A DNA stretch of 64,000 nucleotides from JAURDE01 sp965365285 (GCA_965365285.1 CBDUBC010000003.1:1-64000); one strand, 5' to 3'; counted from the stretch's first letter, positions 53,296 through 62,351 are shown. The notes: generated by a model not told the origin, from the sequence alone. Made by a program: numbers and translations.

Positions 53296-53655
53296 ATGGG
53301 ACTAAAAGTTTATGAATATAAAGGTTGTGGTACCTGTAAAAAGGCCTTGAAGTTTCTTGACCAAAATGAAATTGAGTATAAAAAAATAGCGGTCAGAGAG
53401 ACTCCTCCAAGTGCAGGGGAAATAAAAAAAATGCTAAAGTATTTGGATGGAGACCTTAAAAAATTATTTAACACTAGTGGCCAAGATTATCGCGCTATGA
53501 ATATGAAAGATAAAATCAAAGATTTAAGCTTAGACGCGGCCATTAAACTTCTCACGAAAAATGGTAATCTCGTCAAAAGACCATTCATCCTAGATTCCAA
53601 CTGGGGTGCCGTAGGCTTCAAAGAAGAACAATGGAAGGATCACTTTCTAAAGTAG
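53296..53655 (+). CDS. ArsC/Spx-family protein
   Basis: About 119 residues, thioredoxin-like fold of the arsenate-reductase/Spx/YffB family: YEYKGCGTCKKALKFLDQN near the N-terminus with a CxxC, KKLFNTSGQDYRAMNMKDK in the middle, and NGNLVKRPFILDSNWGAVGFKEEQW at the end. The CGTC motif suggests a YffB/Spx-like thiol role rather than arsenate reduction. ATG at 53296 has GGAGG five bases upstream, better placed than for ATG at 53293. Confidence 0.8.
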   Translation: MGLKVYEYKGCGTCKKALKFLDQNEIEYKKIAVRETPPSAGEIKKMLKYLDGDLKKLFNTSGQDYRAMNMKDKIKDLSLDAAIKLLTKNGNLVKRPFILDSNWGAVGFKEEQWKDHFLK

Positions 53656-54693
53656 TCTATCTTTTGGTGGTGCTTCGGCCTTAAATTGGTCGAAGAAGCC
53701 CTCAGCATAAATCTGCTCTTCTTTAGCACCCAGCTCAAGAACCTTCTTTTTACAGTCCTCAACAAACTCAGGGCCGCCAGCGATATAGATGCTGTACTCA
53801 GAAAGATTAGGGTACAGTTCAGGCAATAGATTTGGAATTCGTCCTTCTAAACCGCCCTCATTACTTTCCTGGGTAAGGGTGTATTTGTAGTCGAAATTTC
53901 TAAACTTTGTTTTAAGATAAGTAAGCATTCCATTTTCGAGAAGATCATTCTTCGTTCTTGCTGAAAAAAGAATACTGGCGGGTTTCTTAAATCCTCCTCG
54001 AATAAGAGCTGCCGAAGCAAGCGAAAGGATAGGAGCAAGTCCACTACCTGCCGCTAAACAGAGAACAGGACCTTCTGTATTTGGGTTTCCGACAAAGGTA
54101 CCATAAGGACCATTAATTTTAACTTGGTCGCCCTCTTTAAGTTTTTCATGAACCCAAGTACTCGTGGCCCCCTCTTTTAAGAGAGTAATCAAGAGAACGA
54201 TTTCACCTTCAGAGTTTGGAGTGTTCGCGATAGAGTAGCATCTTGATGGAATATTTTCTTCTTCATTTCCAAGAGTCACGTACTGACCAGGCCAAAACCG
54301 TAGAGGTTTTCCGACAGGACGAATCCGTAGTTTTACGATTCGATCCGTGGCCATTACTTTTTCAGAGACGACAGAAAGGACATTTTCTCTAGGTGGGAAA
54401 AGTTTTGGCATAGCATCTTCTGTTCCCCACTCGATCTCAAGAACGTCACTGGTAGGCTTTGCCATACACATAAGACCATAACCTTGCTCTCGATCACTTT
54501 GAGGAAGGGCCATATCCAAGATGAAGCCTTGATCAATTTGTCCTTCTTTAACCCTAATCTTACACTCTCCACAAGCACCAGCACGGCAGTTATTGGGAAG
54601 GGCAAGACCTCTCTTTTCAAGGGCCGAAAGAACAGTTTCTCCATCTTCACAAGGAAATTCTTTACCAGAAGGATAGAGTTTAATCGTCTTCAT
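53647..54693 (-). CDS. Ferredoxin-type [2Fe-2S] oxidoreductase (FAD, NAD(P)H)
   Basis: About 348 residues. N-terminal [2Fe-2S] domain with CRAGACGECKIRV and a later Cys in LMCMAKP; then a FAD domain with SRCYSIANTPNSEGE; then the NAD(P) domain with LCLAAGSGLAPILSLA and IYIAGGPEFVEDC. It is the electron-transfer component of a multi-component oxygenase, likely serving the diiron protein just upstream. Start ATG at 54693, after a terminator hairpin; an in-frame ATG at 54741 lies across that hairpin and is rejected. Confidence 0.9.
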   Translation of the reverse strand: MKTIKLYPSGKEFPCEDGETVLSALEKRGLALPNNCRAGACGECKIRVKEGQIDQGFILDMALPQSDREQGYGLMCMAKPTSDVLEIEWGTEDAMPKLFPPRENVLSVVSEKVMATDRIVKLRIRPVGKPLRFWPGQYVTLGNEEENIPSRCYSIANTPNSEGEIVLLITLLKEGATSTWVHEKLKEGDQVKINGPYGTFVGNPNTEGPVLCLAAGSGLAPILSLASAALIRGGFKKPASILFSARTKNDLLENGMLTYLKTKFRNFDYKYTLTQESNEGGLEGRIPNLLPELYPNLSEYSIYIAGGPEFVEDCKKKVLELGAKEEQIYAEGFFDQFKAEAPPKDRLL

Positions 54694-54710
54694 CTTTTGT
54701 TTCTCCAAGC

Positions 54711-54738
54711 AAAAAAAAAGCACGCCCGGAGGCGTGCT
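54711..54738 (-). terminator. Intrinsic terminator between the diiron gene and the reductase gene
   Basis: On the minus strand: eight-base arm AGCACGCC, loop TCCG, arm GGCGTGCT, then a run of T (54719-54711). It lies 15 bases after the diiron-gene stop and 18 bases before the reductase start, so it can end or attenuate transcription between them. Confidence 0.85.
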
Positions 54739-54752
54739 CATTTAAAATAGAA

Positions 54753-55778
54753 TTAAAATACAGGAATGATATCATCCATATCGACATCATTAATTTCCAT
54801 ACCAGTAATTCCAACTTCTGGAATGGCAGGGAAAGGAATGTCAAACTTGTCTAGAACGCCTTTTAGGTTAAGCATGGCATTTTTCCAGTTTTGTTTCTTG
54901 GTTTCATAATCTGGAATAAAGAATCCACTCTTTGAGGCAAAGTCTTGTATTTCTCTGTGATTATCAATGAAGTCTGGGTTGAGATCCCAAAACTCTGGTG
55001 GTGGTTCAAAAAGAACACCGGATAGGAAGTAGTAACCAGCTTTGATTTGCTTAGTGATAAGAGTTCTATCTTCTACTTTTAATTTAGGATAATCCCTTTC
55101 CATGAGCGCCATACAGATGGCCATGTGTCTTCCCTCGTCTCGACCAATATTTCTAAAGGCTTCTTTAAAAACTGGTTCAGTTGCACCAGCGGCCATTTGG
55201 TGGAAGAGAGTTGAAGATGCAATTTCACCCATAAGGAATGAACTAAAAAGTACCGCAAGAGAATACTTCGGAACCGCTTTTTTATAACCGCTCCAATATC
55301 TTCCACCATTAAACCATAGCCATTCGGCATTTTTCTTTGCTTTTTTTCCAATTTCAGTTTTTGGCTCGTAAGACATTGGATCATCATGCTCAAGAAGGGC
55401 CTTAATAAACATTCCACAAACTTGCTCATGGTTTTGTTCATCTCTCATGACTGAGAAAAAGCATCTTCTTACAGGATCTTCTTCGTGGACTTCGTAACAT
55501 TTAATTACTGCCTCCGCGAATACAGGTGGAGCGGATGCATCAAAAACGGCTAATAATTGCCACCAGTAAGCAATCGCTTCTCTCTCTTCCCAAGTATAGG
55601 AGCTAGGATCAAAGGTATCCCATGGTAGTTTTTTAGGATCCCAATATTCTTTTTGAGAAGAGTCCCAGATTTCCTCCATCTTTTGGGTTTGCGCTTTCCA
55701 ATCAAGTGGAAATACATTGGGCTGTTCCAACTTGGGTGGACGCTCCATTTTGTGACCATACTTTTCTTTTAATGACAT
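54753..55778 (-). CDS. Ferritin-like diiron oxygenase, substrate unknown
   Basis: 341 residues, soluble four-helix diiron protein. The metal ligands follow E...ExxH...E...ExxH: Glu in FAEAVIKC, DEQNHEQVC, Glu in MGEIASSTLF and DEGRHMAIC. Ferritin-like family with some likeness to oxygenases of the AurF/CmlI or desaturase groups. The [2Fe-2S] reductase gene follows it. GGAGAA precedes the ATG. The target molecule cannot be told from the sequence. Confidence 0.8.
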   Translation of the reverse strand: MSLKEKYGHKMERPPKLEQPNVFPLDWKAQTQKMEEIWDSSQKEYWDPKKLPWDTFDPSSYTWEEREAIAYWWQLLAVFDASAPPVFAEAVIKCYEVHEEDPVRRCFFSVMRDEQNHEQVCGMFIKALLEHDDPMSYEPKTEIGKKAKKNAEWLWFNGGRYWSGYKKAVPKYSLAVLFSSFLMGEIASSTLFHQMAAGATEPVFKEAFRNIGRDEGRHMAICMALMERDYPKLKVEDRTLITKQIKAGYYFLSGVLFEPPPEFWDLNPDFIDNHREIQDFASKSGFFIPDYETKKQNWKNAMLNLKGVLDKFDIPFPAIPEVGITGMEINDVDMDDIIPVF

Positions 55779-56003
55779 GATATTTCTCCAATTCTTAAAA
55801 TCATCTTGAAAGAATCTTGGTTTTAAATTGGGTCCTCGTCTATGACAAAGATCACCTTAAAATCGTCAAAAATTCTCTTTTTTCAATACCTTAATATAAT
55901 CATAAATCCAAGCATTCTCCCAATGGACATGAGTTTTACAGGGTTTAGCATGAACAAAGTTTATTGAATTTCAAATATTTAGAATGCTGCGCCACGATAT
56001 ATG

Positions 56004-56012
56004 TGCTATAAT
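56004..56012 (+). promoter_or_regulatory. Extended -10 promoter of the basic-protein gene
   Basis: TGCTATAAT, the same nine bases as ahead of the DoxX gene. TATAAT is perfect (56007-56012). No clear -35. Confidence 0.6.
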
Positions 56013-56044
56013 CTCTAGTTATTAAAGATTCCAAAGGGGGAAAC

Positions 56045-56323
56045 ATGCCAACGAAAAGAAAAAGTACATCCAAAAAGAAGTCCTCACCAAAGGTTTCTAA
56101 GGTTAGAAAACTTGAGGCAAAGATGAACCAGGAACAAAGACAGGCCAAAAAGGCGACAGAAAAGCTGAACAAAATTCGAAAGGACCTTGCCAAGGCAGTC
56201 AAGGGTGAAATTAGAACCCTGAAGGCAAGCCCAAGCAAATCTAAAACTGTTCAACAAAAGATTAAGAATTTAAACAAAATTCATAATCAGTGCAAAAAAT
56301 CCTATAGCTTTAAAGCTGCCTAG
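56045..56323 (+). CDS. Small basic nucleic-acid-binding-type protein
   Basis: 92 residues, about a third Lys/Arg, with few hydrophobic residues. N-terminal tail KRKSTSKKKSSPKVSKVRK is disordered and basic, then a helical part (MNQEQRQAKKATEKLNKIRK). The composition suggests a histone-H1-like or nucleoid-associated protein, but no domain is recognised. GGGGG precedes the ATG at 56045. Confidence 0.65.
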   Translation: MPTKRKSTSKKKSSPKVSKVRKLEAKMNQEQRQAKKATEKLNKIRKDLAKAVKGEIRTLKASPSKSKTVQQKIKNLNKIHNQCKKSYSFKAA

Positions 56324-56327
56324 GATT

Positions 56328-56375
56328 CAAATTTCAGACGGGGATCGAGACCCACTCTTGATCCCCGTTTGAATT
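56328..56375. terminator. Long hairpin between convergent genes, likely a bidirectional terminator
   Basis: Arms 56328-56345 and 56359-56375 around ACGGGGATC/GATCCCCGT, with one bulge and one wobble in the lower stem. The AT-rich lower arms give short U-tracts on each strand. It lies in the only convergent junction here with a clear gap. Confidence 0.65.
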
Positions 56376-56381
56376 TAAGAA

Positions 56382-57725
56382 TTACTTCCCAATAAAACTT
56401 CCACCACAGACTCTAAGTACGCCTCCTGTTATTCCACATGCCCCTTCTGAAGAAAGAAAGGCAATAGCATTAGCGATGTCTTGAGGAATCCCTCCCTGAA
56501 AAAGATTAGAGAGTCTTCGTCCGGCCTGTCGACTAAATATTGGAATAGCAGCGGTTAATCTTGTTTCAATAAAACCTGGTGCAATCGCATTTACAGTGAT
56601 TCCACGACTAGAAACCTCTTTACTTAACTGTCTAACATATCCAATAAGCCCAGCTTTAGATGCAGAATAGTTAGTTTGACCAAAGTTTCCTGCAATCCCT
56701 GAAATAGAAGAAAGGCAGATCAAACGACCTTTATCTCTTAAGCAACCTTGAAGTAATTTTTCAGTGATATCCATAACAGCGTAGAGGTTGACGGAAAGGG
56801 CCTGATCCCAAAATTTTTCAGGCATGTTTCCTAAAGTTTTATCTCTGGTGATACCTGCGTTATGAACAACTATATCTACTCCATTGAAATGATCCATCAG
56901 ATATTTATTGATTCGCTCCGGAGCTGCAGAGTCCGTAATATCCATTGTAAGCACTTTACAGCCAATCTCATGAGAGAGCTCTTCAAGTAACTCTTTATCG
57001 TGATCAAGATCGAGACAAACAAGTTGAGCGCCCTCCTGAGCGAGTGTAATGGCAGTTTCGCGCCCAATCCCTCTAGCTGCTCCCGTTACTAATGCTACTT
57101 TTCCTTCAAGGATCTTTTCCGTTTTATAAGTACACTCGCAGCTCGCAGAGTTATCAACCTTAATCACTTGTCCAGAAATAAAGGCAGCTTTATCACTCAT
57201 CAAAAACTGAACCACCGCCGGAAGACGACCTTGCGCTTGCTCAGAAACTTGAACCAGTTGTGCTGTGGCCCCTTTTCGACCAATTTCTTTTGCCATGGAT
57301 CGCGTAAACCCATCGAGCGCCTGCGCAAAAGTAGCTTCTTTTAGATTTGTTTTTTCGTGAGGTATTGGCCCAAACACAACGATTCGAGCATTGTCCGTAA
57401 GCGCTTTGATATTGTTATGAAAAAAATCGAAAACGACTTTAAGGTCTTTTTGTTCTTTAAGATTAGTCGCATCATAGAGAAGTGCGCTGACCTTTTCTCT
57501 TTCCCCTCTTGTTTCAACAACCGTAGCCGAGAGGTTTTGGACTGTTTTAGTTAGGCTTTGAAGGATGTTTCCCGTTCCAAAAATCATCACTTTTTTATCT
57601 TTTAAACAGTCAGATTTCCAACCTTGACTCTGTCTTTTAAGGTCTTTAGGAAGCGGAATTCCCATCTTTCCAAATGTTTTACTAAGAGGTGGATTCTTAC
57701 TTAACTCAAGCCATAAATCACTCAT
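56382..57725 (-). CDS. FabG4-type 3-oxoacyl reductase
   Basis: 447 residues. The C-terminal half is a classical short-chain dehydrogenase: ALVTGAARGIGRETAI, VVHNAGITRDKTL, CLSSISGIAGN and the catalytic YSASKAG. The N-terminal half is a second, degenerate Rossmann domain, the arrangement of high-molecular-weight FabG (FabG4 of Mycobacterium). Reduces 3-oxoacyl-CoA or -ACP. GGAATTTG-like sequence precedes the start. Confidence 0.88.
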   Translation of the reverse strand: MSDLWLELSKNPPLSKTFGKMGIPLPKDLKRQSQGWKSDCLKDKKVMIFGTGNILQSLTKTVQNLSATVVETRGEREKVSALLYDATNLKEQKDLKVVFDFFHNNIKALTDNARIVVFGPIPHEKTNLKEATFAQALDGFTRSMAKEIGRKGATAQLVQVSEQAQGRLPAVVQFLMSDKAAFISGQVIKVDNSASCECTYKTEKILEGKVALVTGAARGIGRETAITLAQEGAQLVCLDLDHDKELLEELSHEIGCKVLTMDITDSAAPERINKYLMDHFNGVDIVVHNAGITRDKTLGNMPEKFWDQALSVNLYAVMDITEKLLQGCLRDKGRLICLSSISGIAGNFGQTNYSASKAGLIGYVRQLSKEVSSRGITVNAIAPGFIETRLTAAIPIFSRQAGRRLSNLFQGGIPQDIANAIAFLSSEGACGITGGVLRVCGGSFIGK

Positions 57726-57801
57726 ATCAAATTCCTTTTTTAAATGTACTTTTTAATGTTAAAGAAAGAGATACACATATGCCATAGTCAGGTGAATTTT
57801 T

Positions 57802-58482
57802 ATGTTTTTGATTTTCTTAATTTTTTCATTAGGAGTTCATTCTCAAACTCTACCTCGGCCGCACAACAGCGGTTGGAATCTAATCCTTGAAGAAAATTTT
57901 GATGGACCTATTAATTCTAAACTATGGAATACCAAAAATGACGACCTCCTTGAAATCACTACAGAAGGTAGATTAAAGATTCGCTCGATTTTTGACTCAC
58001 AGAATGATCAATGGAGAAGTGGGGCTTTAAACACGAAAGATAAGTTTAAATTCAAGTACGGCCTAATTGAAACAAAAATTCACTTGCCGTCGCAAGATGG
58101 TAATCTACCCCGCTTCCTTCTAAAAAGTCATGGCCCTCACCCCTATGTCGATATCGATCTTTATAAACAAGAAAAAAGACTCGACTCCTTTACTCACGCG
58201 GTGAATTGGTATTGGGATCGCCGGGTTATTCCCAAGTTTAAACTCAAAAGGAGCCATCATCTTAAAGATGAGGATCAAACTGATGTTATTATCACAATGA
58301 TTTGGAAGCCCTATGAAGTCATTTTTTATGTTGATGGTGAAGAGATCTGGAAAAAGTTCATCCAAGTGAAATTTATGAAGGATATATACCTTGAGATCTA
58401 TGGTCTTTTGGATAAATCCATCAAAAAGGATTTCGAGGGTGAATGGTCTATAGACTTCATCAAAGTCTATCAGCGACGTTAA
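57802..58482 (+). CDS. Secreted GH16-fold protein lacking the catalytic glutamates
   Basis: 226 residues, signal peptide 1-14. The fold resembles glycoside hydrolase family 16: EENFDGPINSKLWNTKND, KYGLIETKIHLPS, then the place of the catalytic EIDxxE motif, which here reads DIDLYK (117-122), so both Glu residues are replaced. The rest (THAVNWYWDRR, YEVIFYVDGEEIWKKF) is typical. If the alignment is right the protein is not a hydrolase and may bind glycans. AGGTGA precedes the ATG. Confidence 0.7.
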   Translation: MFLIFLIFSLGVHSQTLPRPHNSGWNLILEENFDGPINSKLWNTKNDDLLEITTEGRLKIRSIFDSQNDQWRSGALNTKDKFKFKYGLIETKIHLPSQDGNLPRFLLKSHGPHPYVDIDLYKQEKRLDSFTHAVNWYWDRRVIPKFKLKRSHHLKDEDQTDVIITMIWKPYEVIFYVDGEEIWKKFIQVKFMKDIYLEIYGLLDKSIKKDFEGEWSIDFIKVYQRR

Positions 58483-58868
58483 TCTAAAAAATACTCTTTT
58501 TCTTTTTCATTAGGTAAACGACAAGTATCTCTTTTTCCAAAAATTTCATAGCGGTTTTTTGCAACGATATCATAAAAATAATCTCTCATAAATCGAGGAA
58601 AAATCCTAAAAATGATCAAAAGGTTCCACGGAAAGCTCATGAGAGAAAATATTTGAAGAACCGCCTCACTCTTAACGAAAAGCTTACCCCTGTGAGAAAA
58701 AACAACTGTTTTTAGGTCATGATGAGCTTTAAGATGCTCCTTTGCATAATTCCCTTGTAATGAGGCCATCTTAAATATGTTTTGTTTATCTCTACGAATG
58801 ATAAAGTCTATAAAGCCATTACATAGTCCACAAACACCATCAAAAAATATTATCGATTTTTCATTCAT
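58479..58868 (-). CDS. DCC-family thiol-disulfide oxidoreductase
   Basis: 129 residues with the DxxCxxC motif in FFDGVCGLCNGFIDFIIRRD and the usual RNRYEIFGKRDTCRLP tail. Small thioredoxin-like cytosolic or membrane-associated protein of poorly known function (DUF393). It overlaps the GH16-like gene end by 4 bases. Confidence 0.88.
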   Translation of the reverse strand: MNEKSIIFFDGVCGLCNGFIDFIIRRDKQNIFKMASLQGNYAKEHLKAHHDLKTVVFSHRGKLFVKSEAVLQIFSLMSFPWNLLIIFRIFPRFMRDYFYDIVAKNRYEIFGKRDTCRLPNEKEKEYFLD

Positions 58869-58954
58869 GAATCTATTTTAGCATATCGCCCTTAAATTAC
58901 TAATAAGAGAATGAGGATAACCGAAAAGTAAGTTGAAATTCAGGAGATTAAAGC

Positions 58955-60727
58955 TTGGTAATCATTAAGAAATTTCGATCCGTTGGGGTCAAAATCACTA
59001 TGACTTTTTTAATCGCAGGACTTTTGCCACTTGTGGTGACCTCAATATTTAACAGTATCATTGTTAAGGAAATCTTAGACTTCTCAGAAACGAAAAATCT
59101 TTTTTCTATTACTCAACTCCAGGCCAATGTCATTAAGAATATTGTACTTATTCGTCATAATGAAATTAATTCTCTTAATCAAGAACTTCAGGAAACATCT
59201 AAACTTGTTTCAAATAACAGCCCAAAGGTTATAGAAGAATATATTAGACTTTTAAAAGTAAATAAACATTTTCAAACCATCACCGTATTGAACCAAAGCA
59301 AAGACATCATCTATCTAGAAGGTCAAACAGGCGACGAAGTGATGCTCCCAAAACTAGTTTTAAGCTTTCTCGGAGATCTCAATCCTAGTCGAAATATACT
59401 CATGACCCCATTCTATTTAAATAAAAATAACCACATCGAGCAGTCCATCATTAACTATATGATTATTGATAATAAGCCTTTCTATGGAATTTTTAGCTAT
59501 CTTCTACAAGATGCCCCTGGCATAAGTGATGTCATTATTGGACTTGAGTTAACAGGTGCTTTTTATGGAGGTGTGCCAAAGGGTGATAAGATTTACTATC
59601 AAAATCTTATGGAGCCTCAAAAAGCTATTGAGGTTGGTGATGAAGATATTGATAAAGAAGATGAATTTCAATTAGATGAAAAGGTCTCTTTTTATAATAA
59701 AATTCCAGGCTACGACGCTCTGTTTGTTCGCTACTTTCATGAGGAGCTCGGTTTGTACATCATGGTCAAAAAAGACTGGTCCGAAATCTATAGCCAATTT
59801 AAAGATTGGAATTTTAAAATTATCGGAGGTATCACGGCCACCTCCATAATGATTTTGCTCTTAGCCTTAGTCGTCTCGAAATACCTCTCTACTCCCATTA
59901 TTAGACTACGAGATGAAATACAAAAGATTTTACAATCAGGTAAAATTGATGTTGCTCTAGATGACATCGATCGAAATGATGAACTTGGAAACCTGGCCTC
60001 AAGCTTTCATGAGCTTATGGATAATCTATCGACTTCTAATAAAGCAAAGAGACAGTTTGTACACATTCTATGTCACGATCTTAAAAATCCTATTGGTGCG
60101 GCTTCTTTGGCCATTGAAATGTGTATGGCAAAACCAGATAGATCAACCAAATACCTCCCTAAGGCCCTTGATCAACTCAAAAATGGAATAGATGTCATTG
60201 ACCTCGTCCGAACAATGGAAGCACTCGATGATGGTAAGGTCCAACTCGAGCTAAGTACTATAAATCTCAATCACGCTTTAAATGCCTCATTAGAAACCCT
60301 CGAAGAAAATATTGAGTCTAAAAATATTCAAGTTAAAAAAGAGGTAGATCCTAGTTTAGAGGTTGTGGCACAAGAGATCTCTCTGGTAAACTCAGTGTTA
60401 AATAATATTCTCACCAATGCGATTAAATTTTCGCCGAGAGGTGGGGTCATAGAAATCAGTGGCTCAGAGGAGGATGGTTTTATTAACTTATACTTCAAAG
60501 ATCATGGCATCGGTATGCCTAGGAAACTTCTCTCCAAGATTTTCGATGCCAATGAAACAACTTCACGACGTGGAACTGATGGTGAAAAAGGAACAGGGTA
60601 TGGAATGCCTCTGGTGAAGAAGTTCATTCAAAATTATGGTGGAGAAATCACTGTAGAAAGTACTGAGGAAAAAGAAGATCCTGAAAATCATGGAACCACT
60701 ATAAAAATAAAATTTAAGAAACCTTAA
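58955..60727 (+). CDS. Membrane sensor histidine kinase
   Basis: 590 residues from TTG at 58955 (CAGGAG upstream). Two membrane helices (about 13-33 and 287-309) enclose a periplasmic sensor of about 250 residues, followed by HAMP, the His-box with the phosphorylated His374 in LCHDLKNPIG, and ATPase motifs NNILTNAIKFSPRGG and GTGYGMPLVKKFIQNYGG. No response regulator is next to it. The sterol-desaturase gene follows one base after its stop. Confidence 0.9.
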   Translation: MVIIKKFRSVGVKITMTFLIAGLLPLVVTSIFNSIIVKEILDFSETKNLFSITQLQANVIKNIVLIRHNEINSLNQELQETSKLVSNNSPKVIEEYIRLLKVNKHFQTITVLNQSKDIIYLEGQTGDEVMLPKLVLSFLGDLNPSRNILMTPFYLNKNNHIEQSIINYMIIDNKPFYGIFSYLLQDAPGISDVIIGLELTGAFYGGVPKGDKIYYQNLMEPQKAIEVGDEDIDKEDEFQLDEKVSFYNKIPGYDALFVRYFHEELGLYIMVKKDWSEIYSQFKDWNFKIIGGITATSIMILLLALVVSKYLSTPIIRLRDEIQKILQSGKIDVALDDIDRNDELGNLASSFHELMDNLSTSNKAKRQFVHILCHDLKNPIGAASLAIEMCMAKPDRSTKYLPKALDQLKNGIDVIDLVRTMEALDDGKVQLELSTINLNHALNASLETLEENIESKNIQVKKEVDPSLEVVAQEISLVNSVLNNILTNAIKFSPRGGVIEISGSEEDGFINLYFKDHGIGMPRKLLSKIFDANETTSRRGTDGEKGTGYGMPLVKKFIQNYGGEITVESTEEKEDPENHGTTIKIKFKKP

Positions 60728-60728
60728 A

Positions 60729-61505
60729 ATGGAACTTATTCAATTTAGACCATTTCTGTTTATTATGACCTTCCTAATTTTTTGGAGTCTTGAGCATTTT
60801 TTTCTTTATCGAAAGTGGAGATTAACTCGGAAGCAGCGATGGCCTGGAAACTTTGGACTTATTGTTTTAAACTCTCTTATCCTGAAGTTTGCACTTCCCA
60901 TGACATCTCTCCAATTTGCGGAATATGTGCAAGAAAAGGAGCTCTCCATCCTCTTTTCTCATTCCTTCCCTATGAAAGAGGTCTTCTTGTTTTTCATGCT
61001 CGACTTGGCAATTTATATTCAACATGTTCTTACACATAAGGTTCCTCTTTTTTGGAGGTTTCATAAGGTTCACCATATTGACAGTGATCTCGATGTTACG
61101 AGCGGCTTTCGTTTTCATCCCATTGAGATCTTTTTTTCTCAAATCTATAAAATGGGATGGATTCTTTTACTGGGCCCATCTGTCATGACCGTTTTTCTCT
61201 TTGAGGTCTTTTTGAATAGCTTAGCGATGTTTAACCACTCTAATTTTTACATACCACCTGCTATTGAAAAGACCCTTCGCTGGGTTTTAGTAACACCACA
61301 AATGCATATTATTCATCATAGCGTCGAACAAAGTGAATCGGATACCAATTATGGCTTTCAGCTTAGTGTTTGGGATCGAATATTTGGAACCTATACGGAT
61401 GAATTTAAATCAACTGGAGTTATTGGACAAAAGGGCCATGAAAAAGCTGAGGATCAAAACATCATCAACCTCTTACTAGGCCCATTTAAAAACAAATCGT
61501 CTTAA
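60729..61505 (+). CDS. Sterol desaturase / fatty-acid hydroxylase family protein
   Basis: 258 residues, four membrane segments and the three His clusters that bind the diiron centre: QHVLTH, HKVHHID and QMHIIHH. It oxidises a membrane lipid of unknown identity (a fatty acid, carotenoid or sterol-like compound). Starts one base after the histidine-kinase stop. Converges with the dienelactone-hydrolase gene by 4 bases. Confidence 0.88.
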   Translation: MELIQFRPFLFIMTFLIFWSLEHFFLYRKWRLTRKQRWPGNFGLIVLNSLILKFALPMTSLQFAEYVQEKELSILFSHSFPMKEVFLFFMLDLAIYIQHVLTHKVPLFWRFHKVHHIDSDLDVTSGFRFHPIEIFFSQIYKMGWILLLGPSVMTVFLFEVFLNSLAMFNHSNFYIPPAIEKTLRWVLVTPQMHIIHHSVEQSESDTNYGFQLSVWDRIFGTYTDEFKSTGVIGQKGHEKAEDQNIINLLLGPFKNKSS

Positions 61506-62272
61506 AAAATTTCGTCAAAAAATTGAAGAGTCGCTCTCCACGAAAGCTCATCTGCCTCTTTATTGTACTCTAAAGGTAAACTAAATTTCTTACCAAGTTC
61601 AGTTGCTTCAGGATTAGTAAACCCGTGTTTAGCACCCTTGATATTCTCAAATCGGTAATCAACTTTCGCTCTTCGCATTTCTTTTTTGAAAGCTACAATA
61701 TCTTTTTTAGGAACAAACCCATCAGCTGCACCATTAAAAACAAGAACCTTAGCTTTTACATTACCTCTTCTAGCTTTTTTGAGAGGTGTCAAACTTCCGT
61801 GAAAGCTGACCACACCTTGAAGATCTAAACCCATACGCGCCATATTGAGTACAATTCCTCCACCGAAGCAGTAACCTATAGCAGCGATACGATCAGCGTC
61901 CACGTTTGGATCGTTTTTGAGCATTTCAACCACTTTCTCAAACTTCTTTTTCACCATATCAGGGTCTTTTAAAGTTTCGGATGAAAATTTCATTGCCTCT
62001 TTAGGGTGACCTGCTCTGATTCCTTTACCGTACATATCCACTGCAAAAGCATGGTAACCTAACTCGCTGAGCATATCTGCTCTTTTTCTAGCGTATTCAT
62101 TTAGTCCCCACCATTCGTGCACAACAATAACGGCCGGTTTTTTTTCTTCACCTTTTGCCTTAGAGTAATATCCAGAAAACTCTTGGTTATCGACTTTATA
62201 GGTCACTTCCTTTTTTAAAGTCGAGCATGATGCAAGTAATGTGAGGGCGAATAAAACCAACAGATTCTTCAT
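61502..62272 (-). CDS. Dienelactone-hydrolase-family lipoprotein
   Basis: 256 residues. Lipoprotein signal (lipobox ASC, about residue 16), then an alpha/beta hydrolase of the DLH type: VVHEWWGLNEYARKRADML, nucleophile Cys in IGYCFGGG, Asp in GAADGFVPK and His in GAKHGFTNPE. Envelope-anchored hydrolase of unknown ester. AAGGAG precedes the ATG. Confidence 0.9.
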   Translation of the reverse strand: MKNLLVLFALTLLASCSTLKKEVTYKVDNQEFSGYYSKAKGEEKKPAVIVVHEWWGLNEYARKRADMLSELGYHAFAVDMYGKGIRAGHPKEAMKFSSETLKDPDMVKKKFEKVVEMLKNDPNVDADRIAAIGYCFGGGIVLNMARMGLDLQGVVSFHGSLTPLKKARRGNVKAKVLVFNGAADGFVPKKDIVAFKKEMRRAKVDYRFENIKGAKHGFTNPEATELGKKFSLPLEYNKEADELSWRATLQFFDEIF

Positions 62273-62321
62273 TGATATCTCCTTATAAGCTATTCGAAAA
62301 ATTTTCTGAATTATATAACCT

Positions 62322-62351
62322 TGGACAATTCTAATGCAACTCCTTTATATT
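62322..62351 (+). promoter_or_regulatory. Promoter of the small membrane protein-nnrS pair, leaderless geometry
   Basis: TGGACA (62322-62327), 18-base spacer, TATATT (62346-62351), then six bases to the ATG at 62358. No Shine-Dalgarno sequence. Confidence 0.45.

Noticed and set aside
54693..54741. ATG at 54741 as start of the ferredoxin reductase
   Set aside because: It spans a clear intrinsic terminator; the [2Fe-2S] domain begins normally at the ATG at 54693.
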